Under the pieces are notes generated by a model, which saw only the letters and a program-made list of their open reading frames with translations, was not told the DNA's origin and ran no database searches. From Streptomyces chartreusis NRRL 3882 (GTDB lineage: Bacteria; Actinomycetota; Actinomycetes; Streptomycetales; Streptomycetaceae), in contig NZ_LT963352.1 of assembly GCF_900236475.1 (NCBI RefSeq), positions 868,001 through 932,000 on the forward strand: DNA of 64,000 nt, given 5' to 3'. The position numbers and the translations under genes are program-made. Each line of letters begins with the position of its first letter. The first letter of the stretch is position 1. Positions 47,346-55,229 of the stretch are shown piece after piece.

Positions 47346-48344
47346 TCACCACCGGCTGGTCTCGCCGAAGAAACCGGGGATTGCCGTGGTCTGCCCCGCT
47401 GCCCGCGCCTTGTCGAGCGCATAGGCCCCGACGGCGAGGTCGAGCACGCCGAGCCCGAAGGGTGAGAAGATCACCGGCTTGCTCCCGTCCACGGTGACGT
47501 CGCCGTTCAGGACGTCGGCCAGGGTGCCGTCGACGAAGTCCCGGTTGCCCACGAGCTGTTCCGCCAGGTGCGGCGAGGTGTTGGCCTTCAGGCAGTGGTC
47601 CACGTCGTCGAGGATGTTGTGCGCGCCCAGGACCACCTCGGGGGCCAGATCGCGCAGCGAGACGTTCAGCACCAGTTGGCCCGGGCGGAAGGACCGGGTG
47701 ACGTACGGTTCCAGGGCCGTGGTCGCGAACACCACGACGTCCGCGTCCAGGGCCTCGTCCAGGTCCGGTGTGAACCGGGCGGTCCGGCCCCGCTCGTTCA
47801 GGTGCTCGGCCAGCAACTTGCCCGAGGGCTCGTGGATGTCGTGCACCAGGTAGGTGTCCGGCCGGCAGCCGACGACGTGGAGGTACTCGCAGATGTTGCG
47901 GGCGATGACCCCACCGCCCACGACCGCGACCCGGCCGCCGGCGAGCCCCTCGGGGCGCAGGGCCCGGGCCGCCACGGCGGCGGATGCGGCGGTGCGCGCG
48001 GAGCTGATGTTGGCGGCTTCCAGACAGGCGATGGGATAGCCGGTCTCGTAGTCGTTGAGGATCAGGACGGCGGAGGCCCTGGGCCGGCCGGCGGCCACGT
48101 TCTTGGGGAAGCTGGCTATCCACTTGATGCCGGCGAGCTGCACATCGGCCCGCAGCAGCGCGGGGAGCGCGATGATGCGCGAGTCCGGCTTCTCGGGGAA
48201 GCGCAGGAAGTAGCTGTCCGGGTTGATGGTCTCGCCGGCCTGGTGGTCCCGGTAAGTGCGCTCGACGATGTCCACGACCTCGTCGCGGTGCTGGTCCAAC
48301 TGCTGTCGCACTGCCTCACCGGCGACGACTTCGAATGTGAACAC
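47346..48344 (-). CDS. sbnB: SbnB-like N-(1-amino-1-carboxyl-2-ethyl)glutamate dehydrogenase
   Basis: A 332-residue enzyme of the ornithine cyclodeaminase/mu-crystallin family. It oxidises the ACEGA made by SbnA to L-2,3-diaminopropionate and 2-oxoglutarate with NAD+. The Rossmann site is VAVVGGGVIARNICEYL (about 138-154). Family-specific phrases are IKWIASFPKN (about 73-82), NDYETGYPIACLEA (about 97-110) and VSLRDLAPEV (about 228). It agrees closely in length and motifs with SbnB rather than true ornithine cyclodeaminases. It is separated from its partner sbnA by six sulfur genes in the same operon. The ATG at 48344 has AAGGAG upstream. Confidence 0.9.
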   Translation of the reverse strand: MFTFEVVAGEAVRQQLDQHRDEVVDIVERTYRDHQAGETINPDSYFLRFPEKPDSRIIALPALLRADVQLAGIKWIASFPKNVAAGRPRASAVLILNDYETGYPIACLEAANISSARTAASAAVAARALRPEGLAGGRVAVVGGGVIARNICEYLHVVGCRPDTYLVHDIHEPSGKLLAEHLNERGRTARFTPDLDEALDADVVVFATTALEPYVTRSFRPGQLVLNVSLRDLAPEVVLGAHNILDDVDHCLKANTSPHLAEQLVGNRDFVDGTLADVLNGDVTVDGSKPVIFSPFGLGVLDLAVGAYALDKARAAGQTTAIPGFFGETSRW

Positions 48345-48387
48345 GGTTCTCCTTAAGGGACGTTCGGGGTTCTGTCGCTGCGGCTTC

Positions 48388-49284
48388 TCATCTCCGCACC
48401 AGCAGGCCGCGGCTGCGCAGCACCCACCGCTCCAGGGGGCTGAAGATGAGGAGGTCGATGGCGATGCCGACGATGAGGATGAGGAGGATGGCTTCGAAGA
48501 CCATGGCCATGTCGCTGGCGTTGCGGCCGTTTTCGAGGAGTTGTCCGAGGCCGACGCCGAGGTCGGGGAAGGAGGCGATGATCTCGGCGGCCATCAGGGA
48601 GCGCCAGGAGAAGGCCCAGCCCTGTTTGAGGCCGGCGACGTAGCCGGGCAGGGCGGCGGGGAGGACGATGTGCCAGGTGCCCTTCAGGCCGGTGGCGCCG
48701 AGGGTGCGGCCCGCGCGCAGGAACAGTGGGGGTACCTGGTCGACGCCGGAGACGAGGCCGTTGGCGATGGAGGGGACGGCGCCGAGGAGGATGACGGCGT
48801 ACATCATGGAGTTGTTCAGGCCGAGCCAGATGACGGCCGGGGGGACCCAGGCGACCGAGGGCAGGGACTGCAGGCCGGACAGGATGGGGCCGATGGCGGC
48901 GCGGATGAACTTCACGCGGGCCACGAGCAGGCCGAGGGGGGTGCCGATGAGCAGGGCGAAGCAGAAGCCGAGCAGGCCGCGCGAGACGCTGGTCCAGATG
49001 TAGTCGAGCAGTTCGCCCTGGAGCCAGGCGGTGTGGACGACGTCCCATACGGCTGAGGGTGCGGGGAGTTTGGTGGGGTCGTCGACGACCTTGAAGGAGA
49101 CCAGGGCCTGCCAGAGCGCCAGGACCAGGGCGACGGCGAGGACGGGCGGCAGGATTTTCTCGGTGAGGGTCTGCCGGAAGGGTTTGCGGCTGGTCTGGAC
49201 GGTTTCCAGGGCGTCGAGGCCGGCTTCGAGACCGGCGAGGTCGTTGCCGTCCTTGTCGGCGATCGTGGTGTCAGTGCTGGCCAT
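48388..49284 (-). CDS. ssuC: ABC transporter permease, sulfonate/taurine type
   Basis: A 298-residue membrane permease of the SsuC/TauC family. It has six helices, with the EAA loop after LRAGRTLGATGLKGTWHIVLPAALPGYVAGLKQGWAFSW (split, about 188-226). The first 45 residues are polar and cytoplasmic. It forms the channel with SsuB and SsuA for uptake of alkanesulfonates. The ATG at 49284 lies inside the end of ssuB (14-bp overlap). It precedes sbnB by 43 bp on the same strand. Confidence 0.9.
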   Translation of the reverse strand: MASTDTTIADKDGNDLAGLEAGLDALETVQTSRKPFRQTLTEKILPPVLAVALVLALWQALVSFKVVDDPTKLPAPSAVWDVVHTAWLQGELLDYIWTSVSRGLLGFCFALLIGTPLGLLVARVKFIRAAIGPILSGLQSLPSVAWVPPAVIWLGLNNSMMYAVILLGAVPSIANGLVSGVDQVPPLFLRAGRTLGATGLKGTWHIVLPAALPGYVAGLKQGWAFSWRSLMAAEIIASFPDLGVGLGQLLENGRNASDMAMVFEAILLILIVGIAIDLLIFSPLERWVLRSRGLLVRR

Positions 49285-50059
49285 GACGGCGGATCTCCCC
49301 ACGCAGTTGTTCGGTGATCTCGACGGACAGCTCCGCCACGGCGGTGTCCTCGATGCGGCGCGGTTGCGGGATGTCCACGCTCCACTGGCGGGCGATGCGG
49401 CCCGGGCGGGAGGACAGCAGCACCACCCGCTGGGCCAGGCGGACCGCTTCGCGCACGTTGTGGGTGACGAACAGGACCGACACCTGTGTCTCGCGCCAGA
49501 TACGGGTCAGCTCGTCGTGCAGTACATCGCGGGTGATGGCGTCGAGGGCGGCGAAGGGTTCGTCCATCAGCAGCAGCTTGCTGTCCTGGGCCAGCGCGCG
49601 GGCCAGCGCCACGCGCTGGCGCATTCCGCCGGACAGCTCGTGCACCCGCTTGCCGTGCGCGCCCTTGAGCCGGACCAGTTCCAGCAGCTGCTCGGCCCGC
49701 TCGCGGCGCTCGGCCTTGGGCACGCCGCTGAGTTTCAGGGCGAGTTCGATGTTCTTGCCGGCGGTCAGCCAGGGGAAAAGGGCGTGTTCCTGGAACATCA
49801 GGGCCGGGCGGCCGTCGGTGCTGATGGTGCCGGCGGAGGGCCCGTCCAGGCCGGCCACGAGGTTGAGCAGGGTGGATTTGCCGCAGCCCGAGGCCCCCAG
49901 GAGGGTGACGAACTCGCCGGGGGCGACATCGAGGGTGATGTCGTCCAGGACGAGCTGCTGCCCGGCGGGGCCCGCGAACGACTTCGAGACGTGCTCGATC
50001 CGGGCGGCGTGGGTGGCCGTCCCGGTGTCGTCGGCGGCCTTGGCGAGGGTCGTGGCCAT
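49271..50059 (-). CDS. ssuB: ABC transporter ATP-binding protein, sulfonate type
   Basis: A 262-residue ATPase. Walker A is GASGCGKST (about 58-66), Q-loop MFQEHALFPWL (about 93), signature LSGGMRQRVALARAL (about 142), Walker B LLLMDEPFAALD (about 162) and H-loop FVTHNVREA (about 196). It powers the SsuA/SsuC system. AGGAGGTG stands 7 nt before the ATG at 50059. The family also serves taurine, nitrate and thiamine precursors; SsuA and cys neighbours make sulfonate or sulfate the best guess. Confidence 0.9.
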   Translation of the reverse strand: MATTLAKAADDTGTATHAARIEHVSKSFAGPAGQQLVLDDITLDVAPGEFVTLLGASGCGKSTLLNLVAGLDGPSAGTISTDGRPALMFQEHALFPWLTAGKNIELALKLSGVPKAERRERAEQLLELVRLKGAHGKRVHELSGGMRQRVALARALAQDSKLLLMDEPFAALDAITRDVLHDELTRIWRETQVSVLFVTHNVREAVRLAQRVVLLSSRPGRIARQWSVDIPQPRRIEDTAVAELSVEITEQLRGEIRRHGQH

Positions 50060-50109
50060 GGTCGTCACCTCCTGGGAACTGTTCACAATGGCGGCTTGGG
50101 GATGCGGGC

Positions 50110-51252
50110 TTACTTCGCGCCGAGACCGGCGTCGTCGACCGTGGGCTCACCCTCTGCCTTGAGGACCTTGTTCAGCGGCGCGAGGTCGTAGATGCCCTTC
50201 AGGTCGGGCTTTTGCAGCAGTCCGGCCTTCACGGCGTGCGCGGCCTCGGTGTTGAGGGTGGCGGCCAGCGGGTCGTCGGTGAACTGGATCGACTTCCACG
50301 CCGGATCCAGCACATTTGCCGGCAGCGCCTTGCCGGAGTCCGCGGCCAGCTGCTCGTTGGCGGCCGTCTTCGCCGCGTCCGGGTGGGCGTTGATCCACTT
50401 GTTGGTCTCGACCGAGCCCTTCAGCACCGCCTCGACGACCTTGGGGTGTTCCTTCAAGAACTCCTGGCGCACGATGATGTTCGTGATCACGAACTTCTTG
50501 TCCGGCCACAGCGACGCCTCGTCCAGCAGGACCTTGCCGCCCTCGGCGACCAGCTTCGAGGCGGTCGGCTCCGGCACCCACGCCCCGTCGATGGAGCCGG
50601 ACTTGTAGGCGTCGGGGGTGACCTTGTTGTCACTGCGCACGACGGTGACGTCGCCCTTGCCGCTCTGCGGGTCGATCTTCCAGCCCTGGTCGGCGGCCCA
50701 GTTGAGGAACGCCACGTCCTGGGTGTTGCCCAGCTGCGGAGTCGCGATCCGCTTGCCCTTGACGTCCTTCAACGACGTGATCTTGTCCGGGTTGACCACC
50801 AGCTTCACACCACCGGACGCCGAACCACCGATGATCCGCAGGTTCTTGCCACCGGACTTGACATAGCCGTTGATCGCCGGAGACGGACCGATCCAGCCGA
50901 TGTCGATGGAGCCGGAGTTCAGCGCCTCGATCTCCGACGGACCGGCGTTGAAGACCGCCGGCTGCACTCGCGTGGCCCCCAACGCCTGCTGAAGGAAACC
51001 CTTCCGCATGCCCACCAGCGCGGTTGCGTGGGTCAGATTGCCGAAGTAACCGATCTTGACGCTGTCCAGACCGTCGATCTTCTTCGCCCCGGCCGGGATT
51101 TTCACCGCCCCGTCGCTCTTAGCTTGGGAGCCGTAACCGCAGGCGGCCAGCGTGAGCAGGGGCAGCGCGGCCAGCACAGCAAAGGATCGGCGCAGCGCGG
51201 TTCTGACAGATGTCCAGGAACATTCAGATGCGTACACGGTCAGAAATGCCAT
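50110..51252 (-). CDS. ssuA: Sulfonate/sulfur-ester-binding lipoprotein
   Basis: A 380-residue solute-binding lipoprotein. The lipobox is LLTLAACGYG (Cys about 38). The SsuA/NMT1 fold has VKIGYFGNLTHATALVG (about 65-81), SIDIGWIGPSPA (about 113), GSASGGVKLVV (about 143) and RIATPQLGNTQDV. The ligand is probably an alkanesulfonate or related sulfur compound. The ATG at 51252 overlaps the cysN end by 13 bp. A shorter start inside the leader (first 15 residues are odd for a signal peptide) is possible. Linked genes suggest it imports sulfur for PAPS-dependent chemistry or cysteine. Confidence 0.88.
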   Translation of the reverse strand: MAFLTVYASECSWTSVRTALRRSFAVLAALPLLTLAACGYGSQAKSDGAVKIPAGAKKIDGLDSVKIGYFGNLTHATALVGMRKGFLQQALGATRVQPAVFNAGPSEIEALNSGSIDIGWIGPSPAINGYVKSGGKNLRIIGGSASGGVKLVVNPDKITSLKDVKGKRIATPQLGNTQDVAFLNWAADQGWKIDPQSGKGDVTVVRSDNKVTPDAYKSGSIDGAWVPEPTASKLVAEGGKVLLDEASLWPDKKFVITNIIVRQEFLKEHPKVVEAVLKGSVETNKWINAHPDAAKTAANEQLAADSGKALPANVLDPAWKSIQFTDDPLAATLNTEAAHAVKAGLLQKPDLKGIYDLAPLNKVLKAEGEPTVDDAGLGAK

Positions 51253-52571
51253 CCCTCATCGGTCTCGTCCTTGACCGGCTCGGGGGAGGCGAAGGACTCG
51301 CCGACCATGCCCGCGGTCAGCGTGGTGCCGTCGTTGGGATCGATCAGGATGAACGAGCCGGTGCGGCGCGAGGCGGCGTAGGAGTCCACCGGCAACGCCT
51401 CGGCGGTACGGATCTTCACCCGGCCGATGTCGTTGGCGACGAGCTGTCCCGGATGCGGGTGCAGGGACAGATCATCCAGGGTCAGGCGGGAGGGGATGTC
51501 CTTCACGATCGCCTTGACCGTGCGGGTGCCGTGCTTGAGCAGCACCCGGTGGCCCACCGTCAGGGGCGCGTCGGCGACATGGCAGACGGTCGCCTCGATG
51601 TCCTGCGTGGTCGGCGGCGCGTCCTTGCTGGGCACGATCAGGTCGCCACGCGAGATGTCGATGTCGTCCTGGAGCAGGAGGGTCACCGACTGCGTCGTCC
51701 AGGCCACCTCCACCGGCTCACCCAGCAGATCGATACCCGTGATCTTCGTGGAACGGCCCGAGGGCAGCACGGTGACCTGCTCGCCGACGCGGAAGGAACC
51801 GGCCGCGATCTGCCCGGCGTAACCCCGGTAGTCGGGGTGGTCGGCGCTCTGCGGCCGGATCACGTACTGCACCGGCAGCCGGGCGTGGCAGTGACTCAGG
51901 TCGTGCGCGACCGGCACCGTCTCCAGGTGCTCCAGCACGGTCGGCCCGCCGTACCAGTCCATGTTCGCCGACGCCTCCACCACGTTGTCCCCGACCAGCG
52001 CGGAGATCGGGATCGCGGTGACCTCGGGGACACCCAGCTCGGTGGCGTACGCGGTGAACTCCTCGGCGATCGCCGCGAACACCGACTCCTCATAGCCCAC
52101 CAGGTCCATCTTGTTCACCGCCAGGACCACGTGCGGCACCCGCAGCAGGGCGGCGATCGCCGCGTGCCGGCGGGTCTGCTCCACCACGCCGTTGCGGGCG
52201 TCGACCAGGATCACCGTCAGCTCGGCCGTCGAGGCACCGGTGACCATGTTGCGGGTGTACTGCACATGGCCGGGGGTGTCGGCGAGAATGAACCGGCGCC
52301 GGGGCGTGGCGAAATAGCGGTAGGCCACGTCGATGGTGATGCCCTGCTCCCGCTCCGCGCGCAGACCGTCGGTCAGCAACGCCAGGTCCGGGGCCTCCTG
52401 GCCACGGCTCGCGGAGACCCGCTCGACAGCCTCCAGCTGGTCGGTCAGGACCGACTTCGAATCGTGCAGGAGCCGCCCGACCAGGGTGGACTTACCGTCG
52501 TCGACGGAACCGGCGGTGGCGAACCGCAGCAGCGTGGTCTCCGCAAGCTCCTCGGTGGTGATCGTGCTCAT
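51240..52571 (-). CDS. cysN: Sulfate adenylyltransferase large (GTPase) subunit
   Basis: A 443-residue GTPase that, with CysD, makes adenosine 5'-phosphosulfate (APS). G-motifs: GSVDDGKSTL (about 21-30), DTPGHVQYTRN (about 98-108) and NKMDLV (about 154-159); the EF-Tu-like beta-barrel domains follow. A CysC (APS kinase) domain is absent at the C-terminus, so the kinase is the separate gene at 53509. The length is normal for monofunctional CysN. It sits between cysD (2 bp away) and ssuA (overlap). Confidence 0.95.
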   Translation of the reverse strand: MSTITTEELAETTLLRFATAGSVDDGKSTLVGRLLHDSKSVLTDQLEAVERVSASRGQEAPDLALLTDGLRAEREQGITIDVAYRYFATPRRRFILADTPGHVQYTRNMVTGASTAELTVILVDARNGVVEQTRRHAAIAALLRVPHVVLAVNKMDLVGYEESVFAAIAEEFTAYATELGVPEVTAIPISALVGDNVVEASANMDWYGGPTVLEHLETVPVAHDLSHCHARLPVQYVIRPQSADHPDYRGYAGQIAAGSFRVGEQVTVLPSGRSTKITGIDLLGEPVEVAWTTQSVTLLLQDDIDISRGDLIVPSKDAPPTTQDIEATVCHVADAPLTVGHRVLLKHGTRTVKAIVKDIPSRLTLDDLSLHPHPGQLVANDIGRVKIRTAEALPVDSYAASRRTGSFILIDPNDGTTLTAGMVGESFASPEPVKDETDEGWHF

Positions 52572-52573
52572 CT

Positions 52574-53509
52574 CTAGAAGTACCCCTCGCGCTTGCGGTC
52601 TTCCATCGCGGCCTCGGACATCTTGTCGTCGGCGCGGGTGGCGCCGCGTTCGGTGAGCCGGGAGGCGGCGATCTCCACGATCACCTTCTCGATCGTGTCC
52701 GCCTCCGAATCGACCGCGCCGGTGCAGGACATGTCACCCACGGTCCGGTAGCGCACCAGACGCTTCTCCACCACCTCGCCGTCCTTCGGCCCGCCCCACT
52801 CACCGGCCGTCAGCCACATCCCACTGCGCCGGAACACCTCACGCTCGTGCGCGTAGTAGATCTCCGGCAGCTCGATGCCCTCACGGGCGATGTACTGCCA
52901 CACGTCCAGCTCGGTCCAGTTCGACAACGGGAAGACCCGGACGTGCTCACCCGGGGCATGCCGGCCGTTGTAGAGGTTCCACAGCTCCGGACGCTGCCGG
53001 CGCGGATCCCACTGCGAGAACTCGTCCCGCAGCGAGAACACCCGCTCCTTGGCCCGGGCCTTCTCCTCATCCCGGCGCCCCCCGCCGAAGACCGCGTCGA
53101 ACTTCTCCGCCTGGATCTTCTCCGTCAGCGGCAGCGTCTGCAGCGGGTTGCGGGTGCCGTCCGGGCGCTCCTTGAGCACACCCCGGTCGATGTAGTCCTG
53201 CACCGACGCCACATACAGCCGCAGCCCGTGCCTCTCGACCGTACGGTCCCGGTAGTCCAGGACCTCGGGGAAGTTGTGCCCGGTGTCCACATGCAGCAGC
53301 GAGAACGGCACCGACGCCGGCCGGAACGCCTTCAGCGCCAGATGCAGCATGACGATCGAGTCCTTGCCACCGGAGAACAGGATCACCGGCCGCTCGAACT
53401 CACCCGCCACCTCACGGAAGATGTGCACCGCCTCCGACTCAAGAGCATCGAGGTGGGGGATCCGGTGCAGGGTGTCGCGGGTTCCGACGGGCGCCACCGT
53501 GGTGGCCAT
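52574..53509 (-). CDS. cysD: Sulfate adenylyltransferase small subunit
   Basis: A 311-residue PP-loop ATP pyrophosphatase. FSGGKDSIVMLHLA (about 43-56) is the ATP-binding loop, and LLHVDTGHNFPEVLDYRDR (split, about 75-93) and GGGRRDEEKARAKERVFSLRD (split) are typical of CysD. With CysN it activates sulfate to APS. Its ATG overlaps the cysC stop, and cysN follows 2 bp later. The gene is standard for Streptomyces sulfate assimilation; what is unusual is its setting in a diaminopropionate operon. Confidence 0.95.
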   Translation of the reverse strand: MATTVAPVGTRDTLHRIPHLDALESEAVHIFREVAGEFERPVILFSGGKDSIVMLHLALKAFRPASVPFSLLHVDTGHNFPEVLDYRDRTVERHGLRLYVASVQDYIDRGVLKERPDGTRNPLQTLPLTEKIQAEKFDAVFGGGRRDEEKARAKERVFSLRDEFSQWDPRRQRPELWNLYNGRHAPGEHVRVFPLSNWTELDVWQYIAREGIELPEIYYAHEREVFRRSGMWLTAGEWGGPKDGEVVEKRLVRYRTVGDMSCTGAVDSEADTIEKVIVEIAASRLTERGATRADDKMSEAAMEDRKREGYF

Positions 53510-54105
53510 CAGACGAGTCCCCTCTCGGCGAGGAGGTCGATGACCGCCGTCACCGACTTCTCCACGGTCAGCGACTGGGTGTCGAGCCGCAGATCGGGGG
53601 CGACCGGCGGCTCGTACGGGTCGTCGACCCCGGTGAGCCCCTTCAGCTCACCCGCGGCCTGCTTGGCGTACAGACCCTTCACGTCCCGCTCGCTGCACAC
53701 CTCCACCGGAGTCGCCACGTGGATCTCCAGGTAGGGGGTGCCGGTCGCCTCGTGGCGGCTGCGGACCGTCTCGCGGCTGTCGGTGTACGGCGCGATCACC
53801 GGGACGAGGACGATGACGCCGTTGCGGGCGAGCAGATCGGCGACGTAGCCGATGCGCTGCACGTTGGTGTGCCGGTCCTCGCGGCTGAAGCCGAGGCCGG
53901 CCGACAGGAAGGTGCGGATCTCGTCGCCGTCGAGCACTTCCACGCGCAGGCCCCGGGAGCGCAGGATCCCGGCGGCGGCCGAGGCGATGGTCGTCTTGCC
54001 CGCGCTCGGCAGGCCCGTCAGCCAGACGGTGGCACCGGGGTGGTGGTGCGGTGCGGCCGGGGGCGTCGTGGTGGGCAGGCCGAGGGGCTGGGTGGACACG
54101 TTCAC
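53509..54105 (-). CDS. cysC: Adenylyl-sulfate (APS) kinase
   Basis: A 198-residue kinase that phosphorylates APS to PAPS, the sulfate donor of sulfotransferases. The P-loop is GLPSAGKTT (about 31-39; often GLSGAGKST). Family phrases are LDGDEIRTFLSAGLGFSREDR (split, about 58-78), ISPYT-like VIAPYTDSRE and VKGLYAKQAAGEL (about 143-155). The N-terminal 25 residues are Pro/His-rich. It is followed without gap by cysD and cysN. No cysH or sulfite reductase gene is next to it, so PAPS made here is not visibly committed to reduction. Confidence 0.93.
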   Translation of the reverse strand: MNVSTQPLGLPTTTPPAAPHHHPGATVWLTGLPSAGKTTIASAAAGILRSRGLRVEVLDGDEIRTFLSAGLGFSREDRHTNVQRIGYVADLLARNGVIVLVPVIAPYTDSRETVRSRHEATGTPYLEIHVATPVEVCSERDVKGLYAKQAAGELKGLTGVDDPYEPPVAPDLRLDTQSLTVEKSVTAVIDLLAERGLV

Positions 54106-54165
54106 TGGGTCTCTCCGTCGTGGGGGTCAGGTGTCGGCTGCCGTGCGGAAGCGCCGGCAGGAGGC

Positions 54166-55143
54166 CTAGAGGGGAAGTTCCGGGGAGGCTTCGGTGTGCA
54201 GGCCGGCGAGCGGGCCGTAGGTCTCGATCACCCAGGCGTCGTTGTAGAGGGTGTCGACGTACCGGTCGGCGAGGTCGGGGGCGATGGCCACCGCGATGGC
54301 GTCCCCTCCCTCGGGGAGGCGGTTGCGTGCGGCGCTGACCACCGTTCCCGTGGAGCCGCCGAACAGGTAGCCGTGGCGGGCCAGTTCGCGGCAGGTGACG
54401 ACGGTGTCGGCCTCGTCGACGAGCAGGACCTCGTCCACCAGGCCCTCGTCGAGGATGTCCGGCCGCCTGCTGGTGCCGAGACCCGGGATGTAGCGCGGCG
54501 CCGGTGTGCTGCCGAAGGTGACCGAGCCGACGCTGTCGACCGCCACGATGCGTACCTCGGGCCTGCGTTCCTTGAAGTAGCGGGCGCAGCCCATCAGGGT
54601 GCCCGTGGTGCCCGCGCCGACGAAGAGGTAGTCGAGGCAGGGGTGCTGCTTGTCGATGGCGGGGGCCGTGAGTTCGTAGTGCGCGCGCCAGTTGTACTGG
54701 CTGGCGTACTGGTTGAGCCAGACGAACTCGGGGTTGTTCCGGCAGAGTTCCTGGACGTAGCTGATGCGGGATCCGAGGTAGCCGCCCGTGGCGTCGGGCT
54801 TGGTGATGAGGACGACCCGCGCGCCTAAGGCCTCGATCAGGGACCTGGTGGTGGCGTTCGACCTGGGGTCGGTGATGCAGACGAACTGGTAGCCCCGGCT
54901 GGCGGCCACCATCGCGAGGGCGACTCCCAGATTCCCCGAGGAGGACTCCACGAGTACGGACCCGGATCTGAGCCTGCCCTCGCGCTCCGCGGCGTCCACC
55001 ATGGACGTAGCGGCCTTGAGCTTGACGGAACCGGCAAAGTTGAATCCCTCGCACTTGAGCAGCAGTTGCCTGCGAAGGATCGGCTCCAGATTCACGTAGA
55101 GGTCGTCGATGATCAGCTCGTCCGGAGACTGAATCGTGGGCAT
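54166..55143 (-). CDS. sbnA: SbnA-like PLP enzyme, ACEGA synthase for diaminopropionate
   Basis: A 325-residue type II PLP enzyme (O-acetylserine sulfhydrylase fold). SbnA enzymes displace phosphate from O-phospho-L-serine by the amine of glutamate, giving ACEGA for SbnB. The PLP Lys is in FAGSVKLKAA (Lys41), the substrate loop is VESSSGNLGVALAM, and the phosphate-cradle loop GAGTTGTLMG is near 171-180. The SVKLK loop distinguishes it from cysteine synthase (SVKDR). The ATG at 55143 was chosen over one at 55179, neither having a good Shine-Dalgarno. It precedes cysC by 60 bp. The partner sbnB is seven genes downstream. Confidence 0.9.
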   Translation of the reverse strand: MPTIQSPDELIIDDLYVNLEPILRRQLLLKCEGFNFAGSVKLKAATSMVDAAEREGRLRSGSVLVESSSGNLGVALAMVAASRGYQFVCITDPRSNATTRSLIEALGARVVLITKPDATGGYLGSRISYVQELCRNNPEFVWLNQYASQYNWRAHYELTAPAIDKQHPCLDYLFVGAGTTGTLMGCARYFKERRPEVRIVAVDSVGSVTFGSTPAPRYIPGLGTSRRPDILDEGLVDEVLLVDEADTVVTCRELARHGYLFGGSTGTVVSAARNRLPEGGDAIAVAIAPDLADRYVDTLYNDAWVIETYGPLAGLHTEASPELPL

Positions 55144-55229
55144 GCTGCGCTCAACCGCCTGTGACTCTCGGGGAAACATCGTGGGGATGACTCATGTGCG
55201 TGCCGCACCTCGGACGGTGAGACGGGGAG

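Noticed and set aside
54166..55143. Cysteine synthase, given the neighbouring sulfate genes
   Set aside because: The PLP loop is SVKLK rather than SVKDR, and sbnB is in the same operon; SbnA fits better.
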